From positions 1 through 58,021 of the forward strand of contig URAG01000003.1 in assembly GCA_900545755.1 (NCBI GenBank): 58,021 bases of DNA, given 5' to 3'. Positions 42,679-51,066 of this stretch are shown piece after piece. How positions within the stretch are numbered: the stretch's first letter is position 1; the number at the start of each line of letters is the position of its first letter. Under the pieces are notes generated by a model that searched no databases, was not told the DNA's origin, and was given only the letters and a program-made list of their open reading frames with translations. Both the position numbers and the translations under genes were made by a program. Source of the DNA: an uncultured Cloacibacillus sp. (lineage in GTDB: Bacteria; Synergistota; Synergistia; Synergistales; Synergistaceae).

Positions 42679-43779
42679 ATGAAAAAGTTATTCGCACTTG
42701 TTCTGGCAGTTCTTGCGGCGGCCTTCGCCGCGCCGGTCTTCGCGGAGGACGTTCCAGTCATCCGCGCTAGCTACACGATGACGACGCATCAGCAGGCCTT
42801 CATGGTCGCTATGGCGGAGGGCGAAAAGCTCAAGGATAACGGAGTGTGGCTGAAGCCAGTCGTCCCGAAGGAGAAGTTCGACCTTTACGACAACGGCAAG
42901 AAGGTCGCCCGTCTCGAAGTCATCGTGACGAAGAGCGGCTCCGAGGCTACGACGCTCTTCGCGCAGGGACACCTCGACCTCACGACGAACTCCTTCCCCG
43001 CGATGCTCTCCGGCATCGACAGCGGCGCGAAGATCAAAGTCATCTCCCCGCTCCAGTCCGACGCCATCGCGATGGTTTCGCGCACGGACATCGACGTCAA
43101 GGGATGGGAAGCCTTCGAGAAGTACGTCAAGGATTCCAAGCGCCCCGTGACCGTCGGCTACCACTCGCCGACGAGCGCGCCGAAGATAGTCTTCGAGGCC
43201 GCCATGGCGCAGTCGAACCTCCGCGTGACGGGCGACGCCAACGCGACGAAGGAGCAGGCCGACATCGTAATGATGGACCTTAAAGGCATCCCGAACGTCA
43301 TCCCGGCACTCATAGCGAAGCAGGTCGAGTTCGCCGTTATTCCGGCCCCGACGCCTGAGGTCATCGAAGCGAAGGGGCAAGGCCACGTCGTCCTCCAGAT
43401 GAAGGAACTCGAGCCGAAGGGCGCTTGGGAAGACTTCCCATGCTGCTGCATAGCCGCGAGCGACAAGGCGATAGCCGAACAGCCCGAAGCGCTGCGCGCC
43501 TTCGTGAGGCTGATGGACCTGACGAGCCAGTGGTGCCTCGCCAATAAGGAAGCGGCCGCGCAGGCCACCGGCGACTGGCTCGGGATAGAGCCCACCGTCA
43601 TATCGAAGGCGGTCATGGGCCTTTCCACGACCGTCACTCCTACGTGGATGAAGAACGCCGCGCTTTATCCCGACATCCTCAACGAGCTCGGACAGCTCAC
43701 CGGCTCGCTGAAAGGTAAAAAGCTCGCCGACGTTCAGGACCTCGTATTCGATTTCCGTTTTACGGAAGTGGAGAAATAG
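42679..43779 (+). CDS. ABC importer solute-binding protein, NMT1/SsuA/TauA-like
   Basis: 366 residues from the ATG at 42679, with a signal peptide (MKKLFALVLAVLAAAFAAPV, then FAED). A periplasmic-binding fold of the nitrate/sulfonate class: GEKLKDNGVWLKPV, GHLDLTTNSFPAMLSGIDSG, VGYHSPTSAPKIVFEAAM and FAVIPAPTPEVIE. An unusual triple Cys occurs in DFPCCCIAASD. It starts a five-gene operon that ends with a double-cubane reductase pair, so its ligand is probably that enzyme's substrate or a precursor (inference). Confidence 0.88.
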   Translation: MKKLFALVLAVLAAAFAAPVFAEDVPVIRASYTMTTHQQAFMVAMAEGEKLKDNGVWLKPVVPKEKFDLYDNGKKVARLEVIVTKSGSEATTLFAQGHLDLTTNSFPAMLSGIDSGAKIKVISPLQSDAIAMVSRTDIDVKGWEAFEKYVKDSKRPVTVGYHSPTSAPKIVFEAAMAQSNLRVTGDANATKEQADIVMMDLKGIPNVIPALIAKQVEFAVIPAPTPEVIEAKGQGHVVLQMKELEPKGAWEDFPCCCIAASDKAIAEQPEALRAFVRLMDLTSQWCLANKEAAAQATGDWLGIEPTVISKAVMGLSTTVTPTWMKNAALYPDILNELGQLTGSLKGKKLADVQDLVFDFRFTEVEK

Positions 43780-43787
43780 CCATATCC

Positions 43788-43818
43788 CCGCCGCGCGGAA
43801 GCACCGCGCGGCGGTTTT
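43788..43818 (+). promoter_or_regulatory. Terminator-like hairpin between the binding-protein and permease genes
   Basis: Perfect 11-bp stem CCGCCGCGCGG/CCGCGCGGCGG, five-base loop, then TTTT. Partial termination here would raise binding protein over membrane components. Confidence 0.75.
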
Positions 43819-43830
43819 ACGGAGGGAACG

Positions 43831-44667
43831 ATGAAATTTCTTATTGACAGGATTTTGCTGCCGTGCGCCGCGCCTCTGCTCGTGCTGGTAATATGGGAGG
43901 TTATCGCGATAGAGCTCAAGAACGACGTCGTGCTCCCGACCGTCGGGCAGGTCTGGGTTCTCTTCCTTCACCCGAACGAGGACCTGCTGCGCCTCGGCTC
44001 GCTGCTACAAAACCTCGGCATGAGCTCCATCCGCGTCTTCTGCGGGTACATGGCCGGGCTTGTGCTCGCTCTGCCGCTCGGCATACTTATGGGACATTAC
44101 AGGAAGGTCAACCGCTTTATGACTCCGCTTGTGGAGATTCTGCGCCCGATGCCGCCGCTCGCTTGGATTCCACTGATCCTCGCCTGGTTCGGCGTCGCTA
44201 GCTTCGCGACGATGCTCGGCATCGAAGAGGGCGAATGGTACGTCTTTTTCAACAATATCAAATTCTCGATGCTAATCATCATTTTCATCGGGGCCTTCTT
44301 CCCGATATTGCTCAATACAGTCTACGGCGTTTCGAGCGTGCGCTCGACTCTCATAGATTCGGCGCGCGTCCTCGGCGCGTCGGAGCGCGATATTTTTATG
44401 AAAATCCTGCTTCCCGCGGCGGCCCCGTCGATAGTTACGGGCATGAGGCTCGGCCTCGGCGTCGCGTGGATGTGCCTCGTCGCGGCGGAAATGATGCCGG
44501 GAAGCATCTCCGGTATAGGCTACGTCATAACGCACGCCTACACCGTCGCACGCACCGATATAGTTATAGCGGGCATGGTCAGCATAGGCGCGGTGGGCCT
44601 CGCGCTCGACGCGGCCTTCCGGTATTTCGAGGCGAAGTGCTTCGCCTGGCAGAGGTTGTCGAGATGA
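43831..44667 (+). CDS. ABC importer permease, SsuC/TauC-like
   Basis: 278 residues, six helices, BPD_transp_1 domain with an EAA loop (DSARVLGASERDIFMKILLP, about residues 170-189). GGAGGGA precedes the ATG. Compared with typical SsuC it has an insertion near 120-150 (IEEGEWYVFFNNIKFSM). The stop overlaps the ATPase start (ATGA). It forms the membrane path for the ligand delivered by the 42679 protein. Confidence 0.9.
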   Translation: MKFLIDRILLPCAAPLLVLVIWEVIAIELKNDVVLPTVGQVWVLFLHPNEDLLRLGSLLQNLGMSSIRVFCGYMAGLVLALPLGILMGHYRKVNRFMTPLVEILRPMPPLAWIPLILAWFGVASFATMLGIEEGEWYVFFNNIKFSMLIIIFIGAFFPILLNTVYGVSSVRSTLIDSARVLGASERDIFMKILLPAAAPSIVTGMRLGLGVAWMCLVAAEMMPGSISGIGYVITHAYTVARTDIVIAGMVSIGAVGLALDAAFRYFEAKCFAWQRLSR

Positions 44668-45443
44668 CGGCGCTTATCGAAACCAGCAATCTGCGCAAGG
44701 AATTCGTCCTCGACGGCGGCGGCCGCCTCGAAGCGATAGCCGGCGCGTCGATCGCGATAAACGACAAGGAGTTCGTCTGCCTGCTCGGCCCCTCCGGCTG
44801 CGGCAAGTCCACGTGGCTGCGCATAGTCGCTGGGCTCGAAAGCGCGAGCTCAGGCGATGTACTATATAAGGGCGCGCCGGTCACGGGCCCGGGCAAGGAG
44901 CGCGGCATGGTATTCCAGGAATACTCTCTGCTGCCGTGGCGCACCGTCGCTGACAACGTCTCTCTCGGCCCAGAATTCGCGGGCATGGATGCAAAAAAGC
45001 GCCGCGAAATAGCGATGGACTACCTCGCGCGCGTCGGCCTTGAAAAGTTCGCCGAGGCGAAGCCGCACGAGCTTTCGGGCGGAATGCGCCAGCGCGCCGC
45101 GATAGCCCGGGCGCTCGCGAACAACCCCGAAGTGCTGCTGATGGACGAGCCCTTCGGCGCGCTCGACGCGCACACGCGCGTCCTGCTCCAGCGCGAGCTG
45201 CTGAAAATCTGGGAGCAGGACAGGAAGACCGTCGTCTTCGTCACGCACAGCGTCGACGAAGCGCTTTACCTCGCGGACAGGATAGTCGTCATGACGGCGC
45301 ATCCGGGCCGCGTCCTTGAAGAAATAGACGTCCCGTTCGAGCGTCCGCGCAGCCGCGCGACGAAGGGCTACGGCGAGATGGCCGAGCGGATACTCGAACT
45401 TCTGGAACAGAATGAAAAAAATAGAGGAGGAGCGGAACTATGA
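44664..45443 (+). CDS. ABC importer ATP-binding protein, SsuB/TauB-like
   Basis: 259 residues from the ATG at 44664 (longer open frame upstream lies inside the permease). Walker A GPSGCGKST (about 41-49), Q-loop GMVFQEYSLLPWRTV, signature LSGGMRQR, Walker B VLLMDEPFGALD and switch His in VTHSVDEAL. Completes the importer. Its stop overlaps the start of the double-cubane protein by ATGA, so importer and enzyme are translationally coupled. Confidence 0.92.
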   Translation: MTALIETSNLRKEFVLDGGGRLEAIAGASIAINDKEFVCLLGPSGCGKSTWLRIVAGLESASSGDVLYKGAPVTGPGKERGMVFQEYSLLPWRTVADNVSLGPEFAGMDAKKRREIAMDYLARVGLEKFAEAKPHELSGGMRQRAAIARALANNPEVLLMDEPFGALDAHTRVLLQRELLKIWEQDRKTVVFVTHSVDEALYLADRIVVMTAHPGRVLEEIDVPFERPRSRATKGYGEMAERILELLEQNEKNRGGAEL

Positions 45444-46600
45444 ACAACGCCGCTAAAGTAGATGCAATTCTTGACGAAATAAGGGAGATCGTACACAACG
45501 GCCCTGTCCGCGTAAAAGAAATAAGCGAAGCTGGAGTGCCAGTCGTCGGCACATACTGCACCTTCACGCCGTGGGAGCTGGTGCGCGCCGCGGGCGGCAT
45601 ATCCGTCTCGCTTTGCAGCACGAGCGACAAGCCGATAGCCGCGGCGGAAAAACACCTGCCGCGCAACCTATGCCCGCTTATCAAGTCGAGCTACGGCTTC
45701 GCGCTGACGGACACCTGCCCGTACTTCCATTTCTGCGACATCGTAATAGGCGAGACGACCTGCGACGGCAAGAAAAAGATGTACGAACTGCTCAACGAGC
45801 TGCGTCCGACGCACGTCATGCAGCTGCCGCAGGACCCGAAGCACGAGATGAGCCGCACGCTCTGGAAGCACGAGATACTCAGGCTCAAAAAAGTCCTCGA
45901 AGAACGCTTCGGCGTCGAGATAACGGACGAGAAGATAAGAGAGGCTATCACGCTGCGCAACAAAATAAACGAAGCGGCGCTGCGCTTCTACGACACGGCG
46001 GCGCTGCCCGTCCCGATGGTCAGCGGCAAGGAGATAATGCTGATCTCCGACTTCATCAAACTCAACTTCGAATACGAGAAGACCGCCGACAAGCTCAACG
46101 AGCTCGCCGACGCGATACTCGAAGCCTACGCCGCGGGACAGTGCCGCAAAGACATAGCCGCGCACCGCATATTCATAACAGGCTGCCCGATGGGCAAATC
46201 GCTCGAAAAGGTCGTCGACGCCATAGAATCGCCGGAAAGCGGCTCCGTCGTCGTCGGCTTCGAAAACTGCGGCAACCTCAAATCCATGCACTACAAGGTG
46301 CGCGAGGACATAGACCCGATCGACGCGCTCACCGAGAAATATCTTTCGATACCCTGCTCCGTAATGTCGCCCAACGGCGAGCGCCTAGGGCTGCTGCGCG
46401 AATACGTCAAGAAATACCACGCAGACGCGGTCGTAGACGTCATACTCCAGGCATGCCACACCTACAACGTCGAAACCTACTCCGTAAAGCAGTTCCTCGC
46501 CGACGAGGGCGTGCCATACATGTCCGTAGAAACGGACTATTCGCAGGGCGACGTGGGACAGCTCTCCACGCGCTTCGGAGCCTTCGCGGAGATGCTCTAA
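45440..46600 (+). CDS. yjiM: Double-cubane cluster protein (YjiM/DCCP type, 2-hydroxyacyl-CoA dehydratase superfamily)
   Basis: 386 residues, close in length and motifs to E. coli YjiM (about 383) and the characterised double-cubane [8Fe-9S] protein family. Shared blocks include VGTYCTF (C40), SLCSTSD (C59), PRNLCPLIKSSYGF (C78), CPYF (C93), GETTCDGKKKMYE (C108), ITGCP (C249), ENC (C277), ILQACHTY (C339) and ETDYSxxDVGQLSTR. The best studied member reduces small molecules such as acetylene, azide and hydrazine in an ATP-dependent way; the natural substrate is unknown. A CoA-ester dehydratase would normally need a second, different subunit, which is absent here. Following gene: its activator. 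Confidence 0.9.
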   Translation: MNNAAKVDAILDEIREIVHNGPVRVKEISEAGVPVVGTYCTFTPWELVRAAGGISVSLCSTSDKPIAAAEKHLPRNLCPLIKSSYGFALTDTCPYFHFCDIVIGETTCDGKKKMYELLNELRPTHVMQLPQDPKHEMSRTLWKHEILRLKKVLEERFGVEITDEKIREAITLRNKINEAALRFYDTAALPVPMVSGKEIMLISDFIKLNFEYEKTADKLNELADAILEAYAAGQCRKDIAAHRIFITGCPMGKSLEKVVDAIESPESGSVVVGFENCGNLKSMHYKVREDIDPIDALTEKYLSIPCSVMSPNGERLGLLREYVKKYHADAVVDVILQACHTYNVETYSVKQFLADEGVPYMSVETDYSQGDVGQLSTRFGAFAEML

Positions 46601-47358
46601 TGGCCAACATCGGAGTGGACATCGGCTCAACGGCGACGAAGTGCGTCCTCTGGGACGGCTCGCGCTTCGTCTATTACATCACGCCTACGGGCTGGGCTCC
46701 CGCCGAAAGCGCTGAAAAAGCCGTGCGAATGGTCTGCCGCCGCGGGCACATAATGAAGCGCGAAGACGTACACATCACGGTCACGGGCTACGGGCGCAAT
46801 ATATTTGAGGCCGACCGCCGCGTCACAGAGATAACCTGCCACGCCGCGGGAGCCCACCGCCTCGCGCCCGAGGCGACAACAGTGCTCGACATCGGCGGGC
46901 AAGACTCGAAGGTAATAAAAATCGACGAAAACGGCAAGGTCCTCGACTTTCTGATGAACGACAAGTGCGCCGCCGGCACTGGCCGCTTCCTCCAGAACAT
47001 GGCGGTCCACCTCGGCTGCAAGCTGGCTGACTTCTGCAATATCCCCGATGGCACGGAGCTACAGCCGATCAACAACATGTGCACAGTCTTCGCCGAGTCG
47101 GAGGTCATCGGCCTGCTCGCCAAAGGCGCGGACAAATACTCGATCTGCCTCGGACTGCTAGACTCCGTCGCGCAGCGGGCGGCAAACCTGCTCTCCCGCG
47201 TCTCCGACGGCGGCGACATCTGCTTCACCGGCGGCTGCGCGCAGAACGGCCTGCTCGCCGGCCTGATAGAACAAAAAACAGGCCGCCGCGTGATAACACC
47301 CGAAAAAGCCCAGTTCGCCGGCGCTCTCGGCGCCGCGGTGATAGAGGCGGGGAAGTAG
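46600..47358 (+). CDS. yjiL: ATP-dependent activator/reductase of the double-cubane protein (YjiL/HgdC type)
   Basis: 252 residues of the ASKHA fold (BcrAD/BadFG family). GVDIGSTATKCVL (5-17) is the phosphate loop, VLDIGGQDSK (95-104) the second one, and two cysteines, C123 in NDKCAAGTGRF and C161 in NNMCTVFAESE, are placed to hold one [4Fe-4S] cluster at the homodimer interface. It injects a low-potential electron into the partner protein with ATP hydrolysis. ATG overlaps the previous stop (TAATG). Size and motifs match E. coli YjiL. Confidence 0.93.
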   Translation: MANIGVDIGSTATKCVLWDGSRFVYYITPTGWAPAESAEKAVRMVCRRGHIMKREDVHITVTGYGRNIFEADRRVTEITCHAAGAHRLAPEATTVLDIGGQDSKVIKIDENGKVLDFLMNDKCAAGTGRFLQNMAVHLGCKLADFCNIPDGTELQPINNMCTVFAESEVIGLLAKGADKYSICLGLLDSVAQRAANLLSRVSDGGDICFTGGCAQNGLLAGLIEQKTGRRVITPEKAQFAGALGAAVIEAGK

Positions 47359-47534
47359 CGAGAGCAGAGCAATCTTCGCGCGAATCCGTCCACGATTCTG
47401 TGCAACCATCCTCAAGCCTCAGAATCGTCATAAACTTCCGGGCATTTCAGCCCGTCCTATTGACACCATAGCCGCCCCTAACCGGATGTCAGCGACATAC
47501 GGCTCAGGGGCTTGTTGTGTATTGCACATTTTGC
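47359..47534. other. Spacer after the double-cubane operon
   Basis: Holds an inverted repeat GATTCTG/CAGAATC (about 47394-47430) without a T run, a weak candidate 3' end of the operon. Nothing else recognised. Confidence 0.4.
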
Positions 47535-47866
47535 CTATTCCGGTATTCGCCATTCAAAACATATGGGGGAGTTGTGCGTGTATCTTGTACCACGGTCGAT
47601 GCGACGGTCTGTCCATTTTTTCGTTGTGCCTATCGTTACAAGATGTAGCATTGCGAATAGACTATCGCCTGTAGGAAATACGGACTTCGCTTCAGCTGCT
47701 TTCCTCATTTGCCTGTTGAACCCGTCTACCGCGGTAGTCGCGTAGAGAAGTTTTATTAACATCCTGCGGATAAAGGCAGACCTATCGCGGCGGAGCCTGG
47801 GCCCATGACATTTGCGTACATCACGATGATCTCCTCTTCGATATCCTGGACAGCGCCGACAACTAT
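47535..47866 (-). pseudogene. Remnant of an IS256-family (mutator-type) transposase
   Basis: On the minus strand, YATTAVDGFNRQMRK, SVFPTGDSL and TIGTTKKWTDRR match the C-terminal end of IS256-type transposases (IYTTNAIEGFNRQ, SVFPTDDSL, KKWTGR). Immediately upstream, DIEEEIIVMYANVMG (about 47776-47866, in another frame) matches a much more N-terminal stretch. So about 200 codons in between are lost and the frame is broken. No intact ends found. Confidence 0.82.
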
Positions 47867-47905
47867 CTTATGCCGTTTGAGACAAAAAAGAAAGCAGGGC
47901 CTCCC

Positions 47906-48535
47906 ATGGCAGAAGACTGCCACAGGCACGACATAAGCGACGAGTTTTGGGTATTACTGGAACCAGCCTCCACCCGTCAGAAATGGGACGCCGGGCGGCA
48001 ACGCGCGCTACGACAATTCCCTTATCAACGCTGTGTTTTGTGGATTCTGCATACCGGCGCGCCGTGGCGTGATCTGCCACCGGATTACGGCAGCAGGAAC
48101 AACTTCAACAAGCGTTTTCGCCGGTGGCATGACATGGCCGTTTGGGGGAAATTGCTTGAGGCTCTGATAAATTCTCCTGATTACGAATTACTCATGATAG
48201 ACGCAAGCCATATAAAAGGACATCCCCACGCAAGCGGGGCGGCAGGCGGCAACTTAGGATATGGAGCGCGTAAAGGGTAGCTCAACAGCAAGGTGCATCT
48301 TGCCATGGATATGTATTGTATGTGTCGATCAGATTATTTTATTTGTCACAGCTGGTACCATTGCTGATGGTGCGCAGGCTTGCATGCAGGTCAATATAGA
48401 AGAGACGGACGCTGAATAGAATTTTTGCTTACAAACACATGCTATGGCAGTCTTAACTCCTCCGCGCAGAAACAGTAGAAAACCAGCGCGACTGCGATAG
48501 GAATGCATATTGAGGCATTTTGTAGAAAACACCTC
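47906..48535 (+). pseudogene. Remnant of an IS5-family transposase
   Basis: The first frame (from the ATG at 47906 to a stop at 48280) matches the N-terminal part of IS5/IS427-type transposases: DISDEFWVLLEP, VLWILHTGAPWRDLP, FNKRFRRWHD, YELLMIDASHIKGHPHA. Beyond the stop, homology continues piecewise: LNSKVHLAMDM, then in another frame VTAGTIADGAQA, then LTPPRRNSRKPARLR and ILRHFVENT up to about 48535. At least two frameshifts and deletions make it non-functional. It abuts the IS256 remnant. Confidence 0.8.
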
Positions 48536-48548
48536 CTCCGTACTCTGT

Positions 48549-49280
48549 TCAGCCTTTTATCCTGAATGCAAACGGTATCCTTACGCGAATTACGCCCGTG
48601 CTATTGAACTTCCAGCCCTTGACGGCGCACAGCGCCGAGTCGTCTAATCGCGCGTGACCGCTTGAGCGTTCGAGTCCCGCTGAGGTTACTGATCCGTTTT
48701 CCACGCGGGCTATAACCACGGCTGTTCCCTCTTCGCGACGCTTGCGGGAGAAAAGCGGATATTCCGGAGTAACTTTCTTCAACACTTCGAGACCGCCCAC
48801 GTCAACTATGCTGTAACCGTAACCGCCGCCGATGCCTTCGCCTTTGCCCCCGGCGCCCTTCACAGCGCATAATGAAGCAGCGGCTTCTTCCAAGCCGTTT
48901 TCCACCGTTGTTGTTTCTTTTGGAGCCTCTGCCTTCACAGGTTCATTGACAGGCTTTGGCGTTTCTTTAGGCTTATCCATGCGAGTGGCTTTTACCGGCT
49001 TCTTCGTATCCTGCGTTTGCGGCTTCGCTTGGCTCTTCTTCGGCTGCGTCGCGGACTGCGCCGTCGTTTTTTGTTTTAGCCCGCCGCCGTTTCCTGCACT
49101 TCCGCCGTCCGTCCCGCGCTGGCCAGGAAGCGTGACCAGGCGCACGGACATGGCCGGCTCTTTCTCTATTACACGCTGCACACGCTGCGGGATAAGCGAT
49201 ATTGCAGCGACTATCGCTATGTGTACGCAGATGCTTAGCACTATGGCCGAACGCCAACGTGAGCGGACCTCTTTAGTCAT
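48549..49280 (-). CDS. tonB: TonB family energy transducer
   Basis: 243 residues: short cytoplasmic N-terminus, one helix (about 12-32), a Lys/Pro/Thr-rich periplasmic spacer (about 70-125) and a C-terminal TonB domain (about 165-243) with VTPEYPLFSRKRREEGTAVV and a Ser-Gly-His segment SSGHARLDDSAL. It carries proton-motive energy from ExbB-ExbD to outer-membrane receptors. Start overlaps the exbD stop (ATGA). Last gene of the corrinoid operon, so it is probably dedicated to the barrel at 56447. Confidence 0.92.
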   Translation of the reverse strand: MTKEVRSRWRSAIVLSICVHIAIVAAISLIPQRVQRVIEKEPAMSVRLVTLPGQRGTDGGSAGNGGGLKQKTTAQSATQPKKSQAKPQTQDTKKPVKATRMDKPKETPKPVNEPVKAEAPKETTTVENGLEEAAASLCAVKGAGGKGEGIGGGYGYSIVDVGGLEVLKKVTPEYPLFSRKRREEGTAVVIARVENGSVTSAGLERSSGHARLDDSALCAVKGWKFNSTGVIRVRIPFAFRIKG

Positions 49281-49666
49281 TCGGCATTTCCCCCTGCGAG
49301 CAGAAGACCCGCGGACGTTACTCCCTCGCCGCGCAACAGCGAGAGGACTGAGGCGACTGTACCATATGGAACACCTTCGTCGCCGGCGATCAGTATTTCG
49401 CGCCCTTTGTTCGCTTCCGCGGCGTAGACGAGCTCGCTCCTGCTCATTTCGCGTCCATTCCAGAAAAGTCTGCCATCAGCCATTACTGTCAGTACCACCG
49501 CGTCGTGCGCATCGAAAGAACTTCCTTCACCCCGCGGAAGCTTTACGTCCAGCTCGCCTTGTACGAACGAGGCCATGAGGACAAAAAATATTATTAGCAT
49601 GAAGAGAACGTCAATAAGCGGAGTGATATCTATCTCCGCCGCGCCTCTAGTTTTTCGCTGGCGCAT
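49277..49666 (-). CDS. exbD: Biopolymer transport protein ExbD
   Basis: 129 residues from the ATG at 49666 (an in-frame TTG at 49699 is possible). MRQRKTRGAAEIDITPLIDV precedes one helix (LFMLIIFFVLMASF) carrying the conserved membrane aspartate of the ExbD/TolR motif, then a periplasmic domain (VVLTVMADGRLFWNG). It overlaps the exbB end by 20 bases and tonB by four. Confidence 0.93.
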   Translation of the reverse strand: MRQRKTRGAAEIDITPLIDVLFMLIIFFVLMASFVQGELDVKLPRGEGSSFDAHDAVVLTVMADGRLFWNGREMSRSELVYAAEANKGREILIAGDEGVPYGTVASVLSLLRGEGVTSAGLLLAGGNAE

Positions 49667-50264
49667 TTCCGCAGTACTTTCTATGAAGGCGAAGGACAAA
49701 ATCCGCGCCGCGTTCTAGCTTTTCTTCTTCGTTGTCGATGCGCGAGTTGAGAAGTCCGTTTACGAATATCGTCGGTATTGCCACCGTAAGACCGGCAACA
49801 GTAGTGTAGAGCGCTTTCCAGATCCCCCCCGTTACCATTTCCGCGCTTATCTGGCCTCCCATATGCAGCGAGCCAAACATTTCCACCATTCCAAGAACGG
49901 TGCCGAGAAGGCCAAGGAGCGGCGCGATTTTGCCTACCATTTCCATTACGAACAAATGTTTTTCCCAACGATATATTTCACGGCGGATTCGTTCTTCCGT
50001 AAGGGACTTCATTTCCTCTCCGTCCGCGTCCCACTGAGAGAGTGCATCGGCAAACAACCGTGCGAGCGAGCTTTCCGTCTCGGAGAAACAACGGCTGTAA
50101 TCTCCGGACGTAGCGGCATCCGCAAGTTCGCCTTCAAGCTTAGTCGGATTTCCTGAGGCCTTTCGGAAAAACATCAGCCTCTCTGCTGCAACAGCAAAAG
50201 CGGCCAGAGAAAAAGCCGCGATTAACCACATTATGCTGCCGCCCTCGTTCATATAATCAAGCAT
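49647..50264 (-). CDS. exbB: MotA/TolQ/ExbB proton channel protein
   Basis: 205 residues, three helices (about 10-30, 110-130 and 148-175) with IAPLLGLLGTVLGMVEMF and WKALYTTVAGLTVAIPTI, the proton-channel core of ExbB. Together with ExbD it drives TonB. The ATG overlaps the stop of the upstream TIM-barrel gene by eight bases, and the stop overlaps exbD. Confidence 0.94.
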   Translation of the reverse strand: MLDYMNEGGSIMWLIAAFSLAAFAVAAERLMFFRKASGNPTKLEGELADAATSGDYSRCFSETESSLARLFADALSQWDADGEEMKSLTEERIRREIYRWEKHLFVMEMVGKIAPLLGLLGTVLGMVEMFGSLHMGGQISAEMVTGGIWKALYTTVAGLTVAIPTIFVNGLLNSRIDNEEEKLERGADFVLRLHRKYCGNAPAKN

Positions 50265-51066
50265 TTATATCCCCCTTTGCCCTTTTCTGGGCGAATTTCT
50301 TTAAAAATTCTATTGAACGAGCGTAGTCGTCCTCGAATACTTCAAGAGTCATAACGCGCGTTTTCCCGTCAGACGCAAGTATCGCAAAAATCCTTTCGAG
50401 AAGCTTTTCATCGAAATATGTCATGTCCTTGTGGTCGGCACCTTCGGGAGTTACTCCGTGAATGTGTACAGCACGGGTATATTCAAGAAAAAGCTTAAGC
50501 TGTTCTTCAACCGGATGTCCGTAGCGTACAAGGTGGCCGATATCGGCACAGACGCATATTTTATGTTCCATGACTATCGGAAGAATGAGCTCGAAATTGT
50601 AGTCCAGAGTCTCGGCGCATATCCAGTTCCGTTCTCGTGCGGCGGAGGCTATGCGTTCGACCGACTTCGACGTCAGCTCGAGCCATTTTTCCATGTTGGC
50701 GCTCGGGCGGTCGCCGAACTGCTCGCCCCCCAGGTGCATCACCCATGCGTAAGGTTCTATATCGTCGAACAGCTCTAGTATGCGCAGGCATGAATCCTCA
50801 CACCGGACGCGCTCGTTCGGATCATCGGACAAACATACGTCGTCCGGGAAATGAACGACGCAGCTCATTCCAAGTTCACGTCGAAGTTCTGCAAGTTCTC
50901 TAACTTCTTCTTTCGTCGGAATGTTCGAGCCGTATTTGTTGTCGAAGAGGACGAACTGCATGTCGTCCACGTCGCGCGACAGCGCGCGCATATTTTTTGC
51001 GAATCCGCCAGGAATTACCCACGACGTGCCGCCGAGCCTAATGCCTTGGAATCTCAGCCTTGACAT
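50257..51066 (-). CDS. TIM-barrel protein of the xylose isomerase/AP endonuclease 2 fold; candidate cobamide-remodelling enzyme CbiR
   Basis: 269 residues, no signal peptide. Strand ends with metal-type residues are regularly spaced: VVHFPDD, VMHLGGEQFGD, CAETLDYNFE, CADIGH, VHIHGVTPEG and MTLEVFEDD, as in AP-endonuclase-2-like barrels. The general fold covers sugar-phosphate isomerases. However, CbiR, a cobamide-remodelling hydrolase known from Akkermansia, belongs to this superfamily, and the gene sits between btuC and exbB, inside a corrinoid-uptake operon with almost no gaps. CbiR is therefore my preferred, unproven assignment. Confidence 0.6.
   Translation of the reverse strand: MSRLRFQGIRLGGTSWVIPGGFAKNMRALSRDVDDMQFVLFDNKYGSNIPTKEEVRELAELRRELGMSCVVHFPDDVCLSDDPNERVRCEDSCLRILELFDDIEPYAWVMHLGGEQFGDRPSANMEKWLELTSKSVERIASAARERNWICAETLDYNFELILPIVMEHKICVCADIGHLVRYGHPVEEQLKLFLEYTRAVHIHGVTPEGADHKDMTYFDEKLLERIFAILASDGKTRVMTLEVFEDDYARSIEFLKKFAQKRAKGDINA

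Noticed and set aside
42688..43971. 427-codon open frame on the minus strand over the binding-protein gene
   Set aside because: Arg/Leu/Asp-rich composition of an antisense shadow. The plus strand has a signal peptide, ribosome site and family motifs.
45571..46599. Long plus-strand open frame through the double-cubane gene in a second frame, continuing in frame into the activator gene
   Set aside because: Extremely Arg-rich, no family match; a frame shadow of the G+C-rich real gene. The activator has its own start at 46600.
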